DNA of 34,957 nt from Pseudomonadota bacterium (GTDB lineage Bacteria; Pseudomonadota; Alphaproteobacteria; Kiloniellales; JACOMY01), in assembly GCA_029781795.1 (NCBI GenBank), contig JAKOWB010000443.1, positions 1 to 34,957 on the forward strand, in the 5' to 3' direction. A program made the position numbers and the translations under genes. Below the pieces are notes generated by a model, which was given only the letters and a program-made list of their open reading frames with translations, was not told the origin of the DNA and searched no databases. Of the stretch, positions 9,004-16,708 are shown in pieces. Within the stretch, counting starts at the first letter, position 1. Every line of letters starts with the position of its first letter.

Positions 9004-10083
9004 TCAGGTCGTTTCTCCCAGGTGGATTCCCAGGCTGCGGGCCGTTGTGACGAGCGGTCCATCGGGGTCCACCCGCTTCGAGTGTGCCACGGCTTCGGCC
9101 AGCGGGACAGAGATCACGCCACGGCCGCTCCAGGCCACCATCCGGTCGAATCGGCCGGCCAGCGCCAGCTCGACGGCGTGCACGCCGAAGATCTGCGCCA
9201 TCAGCCGGTCGCGGGCGCTGGGGGCCCCGCCGCGCTGCAGGTGGCCCAGCACCGTCACCCGGGTCTCCCAGCCGGTCAGCTCGGCCAGGCGCCGGGCGAC
9301 GACGTGGCCGATGCCGCCATAGCCGGCGCCGGCATTGCCGCCGGTCACCGTCTGGCCGCTCTCGTCGGTCACCGCCTCGGCCACCACCACCAGGGCGAAG
9401 TCGCGGCCGTCCTGCATCAGGTGGGTCAGGTGGCGGGCCACTGCCTCCAGGCTGTGCGGAATCTCCGGAATCAGGATCACGTCGGCGCCGCCGGCGATCC
9501 CGGAGGTGATGGCGATGTGTCCGGCGTCGCGGCCCATGACCTCCAGCACCATGATGCGGCCGTGGCTGGCGGCGGTCGGCTGCAGGTGGTCGAGCGCCAG
9601 GGTCGCCATGTCGACGGCCGAGGGATAGCCGATGGCGACCTCGGTGTGCGGCAGGTCGTTATCGATGGTCTTGGGGATGCCGACCAGCGGGATGCCGCCC
9701 TGGTCCGCCAGGCGCCTGAGGATCGCCAGGCTGCCGTCGCCACCGATGCCGATCAGCGCGTCGCAGCCGAGCTGCCGCCAACCGGCGATGATCTCGGCCG
9801 AGCGGTCCGCCAGGCTGCCGTCCGGCATGGGATAGGCGAAGGGGTTGCCGCGGTTGGTGGTGCCGAGGATCGTGCCGCCCCGGCGCAGCAGGTTGCCGTC
9901 GCACAGCGCCGGGGACAGCGGCTCGGCCTCCACCGGGCGGGCCAGCAGGCCATGTGTGCCCTTGCGGATGCCGGTAACCTGGATGCCCTGGCGATGCGCC
10001 GCCAGCACGATGCCGCGCAGCGCGGCGTTGAGCCCGGCGCAGTCGCCGCCGCTGGTCAGCACGCCGAGGTGTCGGATCGTCAT
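9004..10083 (-). CDS. 6-phosphofructokinase (PfkA family, Gly/Lys active-site type)
   Basis: Phosphorylates fructose 6-phosphate in glycolysis. The 359-residue protein has the PFK fold markers: LTSGGDCAGLNAALRG at the N-terminus, GGTILGTTNRGNPF, GIGGDGS, and GIPKTIDNDLP with the catalytic aspartate. The residue after GGD is Gly, as in ATP enzymes, while the position before TIDND is Lys, as in pyrophosphate enzymes and in the ATP-dependent group III enzymes of actinobacteria; ATP dependence is therefore the better guess. Start choice: an ATG at 10089 abuts AAGGAGGG with no spacing, whereas the in-frame ATG at 10083 is 7 bases from GGAGG, so the latter is preferred. Divergent from the second YdcH-like gene; the DUF2390 gene follows 11 bases on. 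Confidence 0.92.
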   Translation of the reverse strand: MTIRHLGVLTSGGDCAGLNAALRGIVLAAHRQGIQVTGIRKGTHGLLARPVEAEPLSPALCDGNLLRRGGTILGTTNRGNPFAYPMPDGSLADRSAEIIAGWRQLGCDALIGIGGDGSLAILRRLADQGGIPLVGIPKTIDNDLPHTEVAIGYPSAVDMATLALDHLQPTAASHGRIMVLEVMGRDAGHIAITSGIAGGADVILIPEIPHSLEAVARHLTHLMQDGRDFALVVVAEAVTDESGQTVTGGNAGAGYGGIGHVVARRLAELTGWETRVTVLGHLQRGGAPSARDRLMAQIFGVHAVELALAGRFDRMVAWSGRGVISVPLAEAVAHSKRVDPDGPLVTTARSLGIHLGETT

Positions 10084-10235
10084 GGCCATCCCTCCTTGAG
10101 AGCGTGAACGCAGTCTTCCCCGTCGTGGCTCCCCTGGCCACCCCCCTCGCCCCCGGCGTCGCCGCGAAGCCTGTTGCCAGCGGGGGCGGGGGCGTCGTTA
10201 AGTGGCCGCCCTCGGCGAGGTTTCGCGTTCAACGG

Positions 10236-10460
10236 ATGGCGATGGATCAGACACGGACTGATTTGACCCAGGAGCAGGCCCGGGCCCTGCTGGAGCAGCT
10301 TCGCTCGGAGCACCGTGACCTGGACGACGTGATCGCCCGCATCGCCGAGAGTCTGCCCTTCGACCAGCTCCAGGTGCAGCGGCTGAAGAAGCGCAAGCTC
10401 ATGCTGAAGGACCAGATCGCCAAGCTGGAGGCCTTGCTGATCCCCGACATCATCGCCTGA
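10236..10460 (+). CDS. YdcH/DUF465 small protein (second copy)
   Basis: A 74-residue DUF465-type helical protein. The core RSEHRDLDDVIARIAES followed by DQLQVQRLKKRKLMLKDQIAKLE matches the two helices of the family, including the LKKRKL.LKDQI pattern shared with the protein at 7585-7746. It carries an extra N-terminal helix (TQEQARALLEQL) and a short hydrophobic end (LLIPDIIA). Two ATGs (10236 and 10242) are possible; no strong Shine-Dalgarno decides between them, and I take the first. It is about 110 bases upstream of purE on the same strand. Many alphaproteobacteria carry a DUF465 gene just upstream of purEK, which supports the call; function unknown. Confidence 0.85.
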   Translation: MAMDQTRTDLTQEQARALLEQLRSEHRDLDDVIARIAESLPFDQLQVQRLKKRKLMLKDQIAKLEALLIPDIIA

Positions 10461-10571
10461 CGGGCCGGGCGGCCGGCGGGCAGGGCTGCGGCCTTGCCGC
10501 TTGTGTCGCGGCCCCGTGCGGTGCACAAGAGCGGCCCGGGCAGTAGGGCCCGGCCAGTGCGGGGGAGTCGC

Positions 10572-11072
10572 GTGACCGAAGTGAAGCCGCAGGTCGGCGT
10601 CATCATGGGCAGCCAGTCCGACTGGGAGACGATGCGCCATGCGGCCGACACGCTGCGCCGCCTGGGCGTCGCCTTCGAGGCGCGGATCGTCTCGGCCCAT
10701 CGCACGCCGCGGCGCATGGTCGACTATGCCGAGTCGGCGCGCGCCCGCGGCCTCAAGGTCATCATCGCCGCCGCCGGCGGCGCTGCCCACCTGCCGGGCA
10801 TGACCGCCTCGATGACGCCGCTGCCGGTCTTCGGCGTGCCGATCGAAAGCCAGACGCTGAAGGGCCAGGACAGCCTCTATTCCATCGTGCAGATGCCGGC
10901 CGGCATTCCGGTCGGCACCCTGGCCATCGGCCGCGCCGGGGCGATCAACGCCGCCCTGCTGGCCGCCGCCGTGCTGGCGCTGAACGATGCCGCCATCGCC
11001 CGCGCGCTGGACGAGTTCCGCAGCAAGCAGACCGCCAGCGTCGCCGAGGCGCCGGTCGATGCGCCGCCGTAG
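10572..11072 (+). CDS. purE: N5-carboxyaminoimidazole ribonucleotide mutase PurE
   Basis: Converts N5-CAIR to CAIR in de novo purine synthesis, working directly after PurK. The 166-residue protein is class I PurE by its motifs: [13 protein letters not shown] (9-21), SAHRTPRRM (41-49) with the catalytic histidine at 43, and [11 protein letters not shown]. The start is the GTG at 10572, which has GGGGGAG 4-5 bases upstream; a longer upstream frame begins [10 protein letters not shown] and has no such site and no family similarity. The C-terminal 15 residues are a variable alanine/proline tail. purK starts 9 bases after its stop. Confidence 0.95.
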   Translation: MTEVKPQVGVIMGSQSDWETMRHAADTLRRLGVAFEARIVSAHRTPRRMVDYAESARARGLKVIIAAAGGAAHLPGMTASMTPLPVFGVPIESQTLKGQDSLYSIVQMPAGIPVGTLAIGRAGAINAALLAAAVLALNDAAIARALDEFRSKQTASVAEAPVDAPP

Positions 11073-11081
11073 GGCCGGGGC

Positions 11082-12188
<1,107 letters not shown>

Positions 12189-12221
12189 GCGGGGACTTCC
12201 GGCCGCCGCTTCTTCAGTCCT

Positions 12222-12339
12222 CCCTCTCCCTTGGGAGAGGGCCGGGGTGAGGGAGGTTGGTCGGTGGGTTCCGCCATCGAGCCGCACCCCAATCCCTCAT
12301 CCGGCGGCTCGCGCGGCCACCTTCTCCCAAGGGAGAAGG
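12222..12339. repeat. nested palindromic intergenic element 1
   Basis: Two hairpins bracket this gap between purK and coq9: CCCTCTCCC/GGGAGAGGG around TT (12222-12241) and CCTTCTCCC/GGGAGAAGG around AA (12320-12339). The first is followed by a GGGGTGAGGG-type motif and the second is preceded by CCCTCATCC, so the pair is mirror-like. The same design recurs at 14142-14265. It lies between two convergent genes and could fold as a bidirectional transcript end, although there is no U-tract. Confidence 0.75.
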
Positions 12340-12342
12340 TAG

Positions 12343-13041
12343 CTACCGGTAGCGCTTCCGGCCGCGGCCCAGGCGCTGCGCCATGTGGTCGGGGAAGTTG
12401 AGGAAGCTGCTGGCGATGCGCCCCAGCGTGCCGCCGACCTTGATCACGTTGTCGAGCTGCCGGCCGAGGAAGTTCCAGGTGCGGGCGTGGTCCTCGCTCT
12501 TGTCCTCCAGCCAGTAGAGCGTGGTGGCGGAGATCACGCCGGCCAGCAGCAGGCGCTTGGAGTACCAGTTGTGGTCGGTCGAGCGATCGCCGGCGGCGCT
12601 CCAGATCAGGTGCGCGGTGGCGTGCAGGGCCTTGAGGCCGGCCGGCGCGTTGGTCGGCAGGGCGAGCAGCGCCAGGCCGCGGCGCACGGCGTCGCGGTGC
12701 GGGGTCAGGAGTTCCAGCCGCGTCTTCACCGCCAGATGGATGCGGTCGCGCAGCTTGGTGACGGGGCTGTCGTGCTGGATCAGCGCCTGCTGCATCCGCC
12801 GGTCGGCCCAGGCGCTGAAGGCCAGCACCTGGCCCAATCCGCCACCCGGCAGCAGGTCGGCCGCCAGCACCGGGTCCATGCCGAGGTCGGCCGCCGCCTG
12901 CTGCAGCGTCCTGGCGCCCCAGCCGTCGAAGGCGACATGCGGCAGCAGCGCCTCGACCAGCCGGTCGCGCTCCGCCCGGTCCGCCGCCGAATCGGGATGC
13001 AGCAGCTCGGGCGTCTGCGGCAGTGCGGCTGCCTCGGTCAT
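12343..13041 (-). CDS. COQ9 family ubiquinone-biosynthesis protein
   Basis: Lipid-binding accessory protein of ubiquinone synthesis, related to eukaryotic COQ9, which presents substrate to the hydroxylase COQ7. The 232 residues show the family layout: an N-terminal helix-turn-helix of TetR-like fold (about 25-75, [32 protein letters not shown]), then the COQ9 region with [39 protein letters not shown] (about 150-190), which is the family's most conserved part, and a C-terminal amphipathic helix with a basic end (GRGRKRYR). The ATG at 13041 shares one base with the TGA of def (TGATG), so it is translationally coupled to deformylase. This pairing is positional; no functional link is implied. 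Confidence 0.93.
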   Translation of the reverse strand: MTEAAALPQTPELLHPDSAADRAERDRLVEALLPHVAFDGWGARTLQQAAADLGMDPVLAADLLPGGGLGQVLAFSAWADRRMQQALIQHDSPVTKLRDRIHLAVKTRLELLTPHRDAVRRGLALLALPTNAPAGLKALHATAHLIWSAAGDRSTDHNWYSKRLLLAGVISATTLYWLEDKSEDHARTWNFLGRQLDNVIKVGGTLGRIASSFLNFPDHMAQRLGRGRKRYR

Positions 13042-13616
13042 CAGTCCACCATCTCGGGCTGGCCCTGGTGGCGCATCTCGGAGGAGAAGACCAGGCTCTT
13101 CAGGTCGGTCATGCGCTGCGGGTAGAGCACGCCGTCCAGGTGGTCGCATTCGTGCTGCACCACGCGGGCGTGGAAGCCCTCGGCGATGCGCTCCTGCGGC
13201 TTGCCCTCCAGGTCGGTGAAGCGGTAGCGGATGCGGCGGTAGCGCGGCACCTGGCCGGCCAGCTCCGGCACCGAGAGGCAGGCCTCCCAGCCGGCCTCCT
13301 GCTCCGGGCCCAGGGGCTCGATCTCGGGATTGATCATCACCGTCAGCGGCACGCCGCCGTCCTCGCCCCTCGCGTCCTCGCCCGTCGCGTCCTCGCCATC
13401 TTCGCGCGCGGCGCGCTCGCCCTCGACGAAGAAGATGACGACACGCAGCGGGACATGGACCTGGGGGGCGGCCAGGCCGGTGCCGCCGGCATCCTCCATG
13501 GTGTCGACCATGTCGCGCACCAGGCGGCGGATCTCCGGGTGGGTGGGCTCTGGCACCGGGTCGGCCTTGCGGGCCAGGACGGGGTGGCCCATGCGGGCGA
13601 TCTTGAGAATGGCCAT
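13041..13616 (-). CDS. def: peptide deformylase with acidic insertion
   Basis: Removes the formyl group from nascent N-terminal methionine. The 191-residue product carries the three deformylase motifs: GTGLAAPQ (45-52), EACLS (111-115, where most family members have EGCLS) and HECDH (155-159) holding the metal ligands with the cysteine at 113. An acidic, low-complexity insertion (about residues 65-88) falls between two core beta strands and is encoded by a 15-base tandem repeat. The start is the ATG at 13616, which has GGGGGG 4 bases upstream; an upstream extension has no family similarity. coq9 follows with a one-base overlap. The Gly-to-Ala change and the insertion make this a divergent deformylase, but metal ligands are intact, so it is probably active. 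Confidence 0.92.
   Translation of the reverse strand: MAILKIARMGHPVLARKADPVPEPTHPEIRRLVRDMVDTMEDAGGTGLAAPQVHVPLRVVIFFVEGERAAREDGEDATGEDARGEDGGVPLTVMINPEIEPLGPEQEAGWEACLSVPELAGQVPRYRRIRYRFTDLEGKPQERIAEGFHARVVQHECDHLDGVLYPQRMTDLKSLVFSSEMRHQGQPEMVD
13359..13397. repeat. 15-bp tandem repeat inside def
   Basis: About 2.6 copies of a 15-base unit beginning GTCCTCGCCC on the plus strand. The unit length is a multiple of three, so on the minus strand it encodes repeated Gly-Glu-Asp-Ala-containing steps in the acidic loop of deformylase. Copies one and two differ at a single base. Copy-number change would lengthen the loop without a frameshift. Confidence 0.8.
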
Positions 13617-13693
13617 GATCCCCCCAATATGGCGGCGGGGCCGGGGCGGCGCCAGTCCGGAACCCCTGCACCGCGGGGTGGCATTGGCCTCTT

Positions 13694-13713
13694 CACAAGC
13701 CCGGAGGCTTGTG
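13694..13713. other. hairpin upstream of rpsU
   Basis: Perfect 8-bp inverted repeat CACAAGCC/GGCTTGTG with the tetraloop CGGA. It precedes the terminator-like hairpin by 17 bases and may be the first stem of an rpsU leader or of a small RNA on the plus strand. It lies between the start of def on the minus strand and rpsU on the plus strand. Confidence 0.65.
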
Positions 13714-13730
13714 TTAGACACCCAGCCTCA

Positions 13731-13763
13731 CTGCGGCAGGGCTTTGCCGCAGTTCTGTTTTTC
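13731..13763 (+). terminator. intrinsic-terminator-like hairpin in the rpsU leader
   Basis: Stem CTGCGGCA (13731-13738) and TGCCGCAG (13745-13752) with a six-base loop, followed by TTCTGTTTTT. The U-rich tract lies on the plus strand only. No plus-strand gene ends nearby (purK stops 1.5 kb upstream), so it would end either a leader transcript of rpsU or an unannotated small RNA. Structure seen; role inferred. Confidence 0.65.
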
Positions 13764-13838
13764 CACGACCAGATCGGTCTGACGCGCCCCTCTGCGGCGT
13801 GCCTGTCGAAACGGCGGCTGAAAGGAGCCGGTGGCAAC

Positions 13839-14042
13839 GTGCAAGTAACGGTTCGCGACAACAACGTCGACCAGGCGCTGCGCGCCCTGAAGAAGAAGCT
13901 GCAGCGCGAGGGCGTCTTCCGCGAGATGAAGCTGCGCCGTCACTTCGAGAAGCCCAGCGAGAAGAAGAAGCGCGAGCGCGCCGAGGCGGTCCGCCGCCAT
14001 CGCAAGCTGCTGCGCAAGCGGATGGAGCGCGAGGGCTTCTAG
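13839..14042 (+). CDS. rpsU: 30S ribosomal protein S21
   Basis: Small basic 30S subunit protein that helps the ribosome engage mRNA leaders. The 67 residues match the alphaproteobacterial form: [46 protein letters not shown], with a strongly basic C-terminal helix. The start is GTG at 13839, with AAAGGAG at 13821-13827; an overlapping GTG at 13831 runs into a stop after five codons. An intrinsic terminator follows 27 bases after the stop. A second terminator-like hairpin lies in the leader, which suggests regulated read-through (inference). Confidence 0.95.
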   Translation: MQVTVRDNNVDQALRALKKKLQREGVFREMKLRRHFEKPSEKKKRERAEAVRRHRKLLRKRMEREGF

Positions 14043-14068
14043 CCCTCTCTTCCGTTCCTTGAATGGCG

Positions 14069-14103
14069 AAAAGGCCGCGGCCCGGCAGGGTCGGCGGCCT
14101 TTT
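14069..14103 (+). terminator. rho-independent terminator of rpsU
   Basis: Inverted repeat AAAAGGCCGC (14069-14078) and GCGGCCTTTT (14094-14103) with a GC-rich loop of 15 bases, followed by GGCGTTT. The A-run before and T-run after make it usable in both directions. It sits 27 bases past the rpsU stop codon. Confidence 0.85.
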
Positions 14104-14141
14104 GGCGTTTGGGGCGGTACTTGCCGCGCCAACACCGATAG

Positions 14142-14265
14142 CCCTCTCCCCGGACACGGGGAGAGGGTTGGGTGAGGGGCCGGCAAACTGAAGCGCGGAC
14201 GTCCCGGACGGAGCCTGGCCTATCCAACTCCTCACCCAACCCTCTCCTCATGCCTGAGGAGAAGG
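14142..14265. repeat. nested palindromic intergenic element 2
   Basis: Outer hairpins CCCTCTCCCC/GGGGAGAGGG (14142-14167) and CCTCTCCTCA/TGAGGAGAAGG (14241-14265) flank a perfect 17-bp inverted repeat: GAGAGGGTTGGGTGAGG at 14161-14177 against its complement at 14230-14246. The gap between rpsU and the hydroxyacyl-CoA dehydrogenase gene holds this element and the rpsU terminator and no gene. Same architecture as the element at 12222-12339. Confidence 0.8.
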
Positions 14266-14280
14266 CTTTGCTCCGAGTGT

Positions 14281-15381
14281 CTACGCCCTCAGACTCCCCA
14301 CCTTCGCCAGGCTCTTCGGCTGCGCCAGGCCCCAGGTCTGGCAGAGCGCGCCGACCGTGCGCTCGACCTCGGCGCGGCCCAGCTTGTCCATCAGCTGGCA
14401 GGGCGGGGTGAAGCGCAGGGCCTGGGCGGCGCCGGTGTCGATGTCGGCGGCGCTGGCCACGCCCTCGTCCAGCTCCTGCAGGATCGGCAGGAAGGTGGCG
14501 GCGCGCAGGCGGTCGGCGACGACGCCGTCGTTGCCCGCGACTCCGGCCGCGTCCTCGGCGATGGCGAAGGGCTTGTCGGCCTCGCCGTGCTCCACCAGCA
14601 GCGGCGCCGCGGGGGCGTAGAAGGCGCCGAGCGGCGCCAGGTTGCGCACCGCGTGCAGGTTGATGCGCGGCTTGATGATGTTCTGCACGAAGAAGGGCCC
14701 GGCGGCGACGCCCAGGGCCTCCCTTGCCACGCGGTCGACCTGCGCCGTGGTGGCCAGCCCCTCGCTCACCAGGCGCGAGGCCTCGTTGGTATAGGGGCAG
14801 AAGAAGCGGTTCACCGCGAAGCCGTAGGAGTCGCGGCAGGCCAGCGGCAGCTTGCCGGTCGCCTTGACGAAGGCGAGGGCCGCGTCATAGGCGGCGGGAT
14901 CGGTCTCGGCGCCCTTCACCACCTCGACCAGCGGGTTGATCTGCGCCGGGCTGAAATAGTGCAGGCCGAGGAAGCGGGCCGGGTTGCTGACGTGCGCCGC
15001 GAGGTCCGAGACGCGCAAGCACGATGTATTGGTAGCGACCAGCGCGTCGGGCGCGACGATGCCGGAAAGCTGGCGGAAGATCTTCGCCTTCAGGTCGAAG
15101 TCCTCGAACACCGCCTCGATCACCAGTTCGGCCTCGCCCAGCGCGTCGAGATCGCCGCTGCCGGTGATGCGGCCCAGCGCCGCCTCGGCCTCCGCCGCCT
15201 GCATGCGGCCCTTCTCCACCGCGCGGTCATAGAAGGTCCTGGCGCCGGCCAGGGCCTTGTCGACCTGCTGGGCGTTCACGTCGACCAGCGTCACCTCGAT
15301 GCCGCCCGCCGCCGCCGTGGCGATGGCGATGCCCGACCCCATGGTGCCGGCGCCCAGAATCCCCAGCGTCTCGATGCTCAT
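14281..15381 (-). CDS. 3-hydroxyacyl-CoA dehydrogenase (HBDH type)
   Basis: NAD-dependent oxidation of 3-hydroxyacyl-CoA to 3-ketoacyl-CoA, in fatty-acid breakdown or C4 polyhydroxybutyrate-linked metabolism. The 366 residues show the Rossmann motif GAGTMG (10-15) and a complete catalytic set S120, H141, E153 and N191, whose spacing (21, 12, 38) matches the well-studied human enzyme (S137, H158, E170, N208). It is longer than stand-alone 280-residue HBDH proteins because a second dehydrogenase-C-type segment follows (about 290-360). The ATG at 15381 opens on MSIETLGILGAG. A palindrome of the TetR-operator type lies 68 bases upstream. No acyl-CoA dehydrogenase or thiolase is adjacent. Confidence 0.92.
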   Translation of the reverse strand: MSIETLGILGAGTMGSGIAIATAAAGGIEVTLVDVNAQQVDKALAGARTFYDRAVEKGRMQAAEAEAALGRITGSGDLDALGEAELVIEAVFEDFDLKAKIFRQLSGIVAPDALVATNTSCLRVSDLAAHVSNPARFLGLHYFSPAQINPLVEVVKGAETDPAAYDAALAFVKATGKLPLACRDSYGFAVNRFFCPYTNEASRLVSEGLATTAQVDRVAREALGVAAGPFFVQNIIKPRINLHAVRNLAPLGAFYAPAAPLLVEHGEADKPFAIAEDAAGVAGNDGVVADRLRAATFLPILQELDEGVASAADIDTGAAQALRFTPPCQLMDKLGRAEVERTVGALCQTWGLAQPKSLAKVGSLRA

Positions 15382-15448
15382 GTTCCAGCCCTTCGCTACT
15401 GCAAAACCGGGCAGGTCATAGGCAAGCGGCGGGGGCGAGGCAAGGCTT

Positions 15449-15464
15449 TTGGACGCTCGTCCAA
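15449..15464. promoter_or_regulatory. TetR-type operator-like palindrome upstream of hydroxyacyl-CoA dehydrogenase
   Basis: Perfect 7-bp arms TTGGACG and CGTCCAA around a CT centre. It sits between the queF stop (15474) and the hydroxyacyl-CoA dehydrogenase start (15381), 68 bases before that ATG. Size and symmetry fit an operator for a TetR-family regulator of acyl-CoA metabolism (inference). It lacks a T-tract, so it is unlikely to be the queF terminator. Confidence 0.5.
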
Positions 15465-15473
15465 GGGCGATCG

Positions 15474-15938
15474 TCAGCCGCGGCCGCGATAGGGCGCGAC
15501 CCCGGGGTCGGGCAGCCAGAGGCCCTTGGGCGGCGGGCCGCTCTGCCAGAAGACGTCGATCGGGATGCCGCCGCGCGGATACCAGTAGCCGGCGATGCGC
15601 AGCCAGCGCGGTTTCGCCGCGGCGATGCATTTCTGCGCGATGGTCAGGGTCGTCGCCTCGTGGAAGGCGCCGTGGTTGCGGAAGCTGGTGAGGTAGAGCT
15701 TCAGCGACTTCGACTCCACCAGCCACTTCCCCGGCACGTAGTCGATGACCAGGTGGGCGAAGTCCGGCTGGCCGGTCACCGGGCAGAGCGCGGTGAACTC
15801 CGGGCAGGTGTAGCGAGCGAGGTAGGTCACCGCCGGATGGTCGTTCGGCACCACCTCCAGCAGGTGCGCCGCGGGCGAGGCCGGAATGGCCGTCGCCTTG
15901 CCGAGCTGCGTCAGGACCGGCTTCGCCTTGCGTGCCAT
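15474..15938 (-). CDS. queF: NADPH-dependent 7-cyano-7-deazaguanine reductase QueF
   Basis: Reduces the nitrile preQ0 to preQ1 in queuosine tRNA modification. The 154-residue product is the short, unimodular type. It has the nucleophile Cys52 in [11 protein letters not shown] (51-61) with the proton donor Asp59, and the QueF NADPH-binding motif ESKSLKLY (75-82), followed by RNHGAFHE. The start at 15938 has AAGGAGG 6 bases upstream; a longer frame upstream is proline- and arginine-rich with no family match. It is divergent from the tetR gene, with 125 bases between. No other queuosine gene and no preQ1 riboswitch-like leader is visible. Confidence 0.95.
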   Translation of the reverse strand: MARKAKPVLTQLGKATAIPASPAAHLLEVVPNDHPAVTYLARYTCPEFTALCPVTGQPDFAHLVIDYVPGKWLVESKSLKLYLTSFRNHGAFHEATTLTIAQKCIAAAKPRWLRIAGYWYPRGGIPIDVFWQSGPPPKGLWLPDPGVAPYRGRG

Positions 15939-16027
15939 CGGGGGCCTCCTTGCCGTGCCGCGTCCTCTAGGCCGGACATCAGGCGAAGGCAAGCCGGGCG
16001 CGCGGGGCAGCCCGCCGGACTCCGCAG

Positions 16028-16056
16028 GCGACAATTAATGACTAGTCGGTCATTAT
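16028..16056 (+). promoter_or_regulatory. tetR promoter, probable leaderless start
   Basis: GCGACA (16028-16033) and CATTAT (16051-16056) are spaced by 17 bases and match the sigma-70 hexamers at four and five positions. The -10 ends 7 bases before the tetR ATG and there is no Shine-Dalgarno sequence, so transcription probably begins at or next to the start codon. The operator palindrome covers the spacer and the -10. Confidence 0.45.
16036..16055. promoter_or_regulatory. TetR autoregulatory operator palindrome
   Basis: TAATGAC and GTCATTA, perfect 7-bp arms with a 6-base centre (TAGTCG), ending 8 bases before the tetR ATG. The TGAC-TAGTCG-GTCA core resembles operators of AcrR/TetR-type efflux repressors. 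Position over the promoter implies that the product represses its own operon, including the exporter (inference). Confidence 0.65.
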
Positions 16057-16063
16057 TTCTTTC

Positions 16064-16708
16064 ATGGACTCTGCGCCCCCTACCGCTCCCCGCCGCCGCG
16101 GCCGCAAGGGCGATCCCGCCGGCCGGCGCCAGGCCATCCTGGCGGCGGCGCTGGAGCGCTTCCTGGCCGAGGGCTTCGCCGCCGCGACGCTGGAGGGCAT
16201 TGCCCGCCAGGCCGGTGTCGCCAAGGGCACCATCTATCTCTACTTCGCCGACAAGCAGGCGCTGTTCCGCGCCCTGGTGCAGGACCGCATCAGCCCGGTG
16301 ATCGGCCTGGCCGAGGCGGCGCTGCCAGCCTTCCCCGGGCCGACCCCGGTGCTGCTGCGTCACCTGGCGCGGACCTTCGTGCGCGAGGTGCTGCTGACCG
16401 AGCGCCGTCAGCTCCTGCGCCTGGTGGTCAGCGAGGCGCCGCGCTTCCCCTGGCTGGCCGAGATCTACTGGCAGGAGGTGGTGAGCCGCGGCCTCGGCCT
16501 GATCCGCGCCGTCGCCCAGCGCGGCCAGGCGCGCGGCGAGTTCGCCGACGACACGCTGGCGCGCTTCCCGCAACTGCTGCCGGCGCCGCTGCTGGTGGGC
16601 TTCCTCTGGACCACGCTGTTCGAGCGCTTCGAGGCGCTGGACCTCGAGGCCTTCGTCGAGCGCTACCTCGACATCCTGCTGCACGGCCTGGAAAGGGCAC
16701 CGGCATGA
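16064..16708 (+). CDS. TetR/AcrR family transcriptional repressor
   Basis: DNA-binding regulator, 214 residues. A basic N-terminal tail (PRRRGRKGD) is followed by the TetR helix-turn-helix (about 21-67): RRQAILAAALERFLAEGF, TLEGIARQAGVAKGTIYLYFADKQALFRALV. The C-terminal ligand domain has an arrangement like that of the AcrR C-terminal family (VVSEAPRFPWLAEIYW). The gene has no Shine-Dalgarno site and its promoter hexamer ends 7 bases before the ATG, suggesting a leaderless message. Its stop overlaps the start of the next gene by ATGA (16705-16708). It most likely controls the three exporter genes that follow; the inducer is unknown. Confidence 0.93.
   Translation: MDSAPPTAPRRRGRKGDPAGRRQAILAAALERFLAEGFAAATLEGIARQAGVAKGTIYLYFADKQALFRALVQDRISPVIGLAEAALPAFPGPTPVLLRHLARTFVREVLLTERRQLLRLVVSEAPRFPWLAEIYWQEVVSRGLGLIRAVAQRGQARGEFADDTLARFPQLLPAPLLVGFLWTTLFERFEALDLEAFVERYLDILLHGLERAPA

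Noticed and set aside
12222..12339. CRISPR-like spaced repeats
   Set aside because: The hairpins differ in sequence, occur only twice, and there is no regular spacing or cas gene.
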